64,000 bases of DNA from contig CAJOIE010000007.1 in assembly GCA_905234605.1 (NCBI GenBank), positions 54,868 to 118,867 of the forward strand. Reading direction: 5' to 3'. This stretch comes from an uncultured Bacteroidaceae bacterium. Its GTDB lineage: Bacteria; Bacteroidota; Bacteroidia; Bacteroidales; Bacteroidaceae. The notes under the pieces are model-generated. The model did no database searches, was not told the origin of the DNA, and worked only from the letters and a program-made list of their open reading frames with translations. The position numbers were made by a program, and so were the translations under genes. The stretch's first letter is position 1. Each line of letters opens with the position of its first letter. Shown here piece after piece: positions 63,218 through 64,000 of the stretch.

Positions 63218-63811
63218 TTACGGCACTTCATTCACACTTTCACGCCGTGGAATATCTTTAACCACTTTCGCCGGACGTCCTATAGCAATCGTCCATGCGG
63301 GAATATCTTTCGTCACGAGAGAACCGGCACCCACAATGGCCCCTTCACCTATCGTGACGCCAGGCATAATAAGCGTGTCGGTGCCCGTTGAACATCCACG
63401 GCCTAAATGAATCTCACCAGTCTTGTAAGGCAACTTAGCATAGTCATCACCCACATAGTAGTTATCCAGTTCACGCTTATGGCACAGCAAGACCGTGCGT
63501 CCCGTGACATGAGCATGATCTTCGATAAAGATTAAGTCTGCATGACCGGCATCAATCCACACTTGCGAACCGATGAAGACATCCTTGCCTACATGACATC
63601 CCACCGTGCGCAACACCCACGGACGCACCTTCCGAGGAAGTAATGGCGAAAGGAGTGCAGAGTTCATCACATGCTTCAGAAGAAAAGCGTCGCGCAACGT
63701 CTTACAAGCACGTGCGACAACGGCCCACGGCGTTACCTGCCCATATTCCTCTTCAGGGAAATTGAGGCCCATCTTTCTGAGTATGCGAAAGGTTAGACTA
63801 AGTTTAGCCAT
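63218..63811 (-). CDS. serine O-acetyltransferase-like hexapeptide acyltransferase
   Basis: A 197-residue protein. An N-terminal helical part (MAKLSLTFRILRKMGLN) precedes left-handed beta-helix repeats: VGCHVGKDVFIGSQVWIDAGHADLIFIEDHAHV and LGRGCSTGTDTLIMPGVTIGEGAIVGAGSLVTKDIPAWTIAIGRPAKVV, typical of sugar O-acetyltransferases (maltose/galactoside type). It probably modifies the same surface glycan as the neighbouring genes. A strong hairpin separates it from the split acyltransferase, so that gene needs its own promoter. Confidence 0.88.
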   Translation of the reverse strand: MAKLSLTFRILRKMGLNFPEEEYGQVTPWAVVARACKTLRDAFLLKHVMNSALLSPLLPRKVRPWVLRTVGCHVGKDVFIGSQVWIDAGHADLIFIEDHAHVTGRTVLLCHKRELDNYYVGDDYAKLPYKTGEIHLGRGCSTGTDTLIMPGVTIGEGAIVGAGSLVTKDIPAWTIAIGRPAKVVKDIPRRESVNEVP

Positions 63812-63831
63812 TACTTATGTATTAAATGGAT

Positions 63832-64000
63832 TCACACTATCTTCCAGTCATCAATCTTGCGGCTCTCACTGTTGAAGTTGATGCCTATCTTGAAGAGAGG
63901 ACGCTTGTCGGCGGCAAAGGGGGCTGCATAGCCCTTTTCCTCTATCTGCCGCAGGGCGGCATCAGCACTCTGGTTCACCTTCAGCTCAAGAATGTAGATG
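63832..64000 (-). CDS. C-terminal end of an AAA-ATPase-like / PD-(D/E)XK nuclease domain protein, cut by window edge
   Basis: The last 56 codons before a TGA at 63834-63832, open to the window edge. IYILELKVNQSADAALRQIEEKGYAAPF matches the C-terminal nuclease-like domain (DUF1703; E-L-K of the PD-(D/E)XK core) of the AAA-ATPase-like proteins that are repeated in many Bacteroidetes genomes, and it ends KIGINFNSESRKIDDW. The ATPase part lies outside the window. These proteins are abundant and of unknown function. Confidence 0.8.
   Translation of the reverse strand, partial: IYILELKVNQSADAALRQIEEKGYAAPFAADKRPLFKIGINFNSESRKIDDWKIV

Noticed and set aside
1..64000. tRNA, rRNA, riboswitches, insertion sequences and prophage genes
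   Set aside because: I looked in the gaps and saw no cloverleaf, conserved aptamer or transposase; small RNAs cannot be excluded by eye.

Overview
The window looks like a chromosomal segment of a Bacteroidales bacterium, probably Prevotellaceae-like, with fairly high GC. Four things support this. Several intergenic regions carry the Bacteroidetes promoter form TTTG ~19-20 bp TAnnTTTG. The trp genes run in the order trpB-E-G-D-C-F-A. Glycogen is made by a GT3-type synthase. Family content includes DUF4301, an HU/SPOR fusion, reverse rubrerythrin and class III fructose bisphosphatase. The genus cannot be fixed from sequence reading alone. No rRNA, tRNA, CRISPR array, insertion sequence or prophage was seen.

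Layout. 1-5 kb: glycogen phosphorylase (cut by the window edge), glycogen synthase, a Na+/Ca2+ exchanger and a metallo-hydrolase. 5-11 kb: a Crp/Fnr regulator overlapping an in-frame fusion of a SpoU RNA methyltransferase with an outer-membrane barrel protein, then lepA and a small winged-helix gene. 11-21 kb: a beta-helix lipoprotein, pepD, an OmpH-like lipoprotein, prmA, fbp, a cupin lipoprotein and a secreted protein of unknown role. 20.5-23.2 kb: an operon of a Y-family polymerase, a YolD-like protein and a bile-acid-symporter-family transporter. 23.4-30 kb: the complete trp operon behind an apparent attenuator with a Trp-Trp leader peptide. 30-40 kb: an AddB-like/AddA-like pair, the HU-SPOR protein, an FHA protein and DUF4301. 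40.5-49 kb: a RelA-type (p)ppGpp synthetase, a 14-repeat MORN protein, a YhcH-type protein, glycogen branching enzyme, a GH5 mannanase-like enzyme and panB. 49-64 kb: surface-polysaccharide genes in two blocks, with flavodoxin, rubrerythrin, nadE and a flavin reductase between them. A fragment of an AAA-ATPase/PD-(D/E)XK protein lies at the right edge.

The main unusual signals are these. (1) Five intergenic arrays of a near-palindromic 14-mer (CACCATGCAGGGTG and variants) repeat every 22-23 bp, about two helical turns, each just past a gene's 3' end. (2) The trp leader/attenuator has a full promoter, leader peptide and terminator. (3) Both partners of the TrpA-TrpB inter-subunit salt bridge are replaced, alpha D56 by His and beta K167 by Ser (enteric numbering). 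(4) An acyltransferase in the polysaccharide locus is split by a G11 tract, consistent with an OFF phase-variable state, and a second tract of nine G lies 1.2 kb away. (5) A SpoU methyltransferase is fused to an outer-membrane protein, with a lipoprotein signal in the middle of the chain.

Together the genes cover carbon storage and gluconeogenesis, tryptophan supply, DNA repair, the stringent response, oxygen tolerance and envelope polysaccharide assembly.
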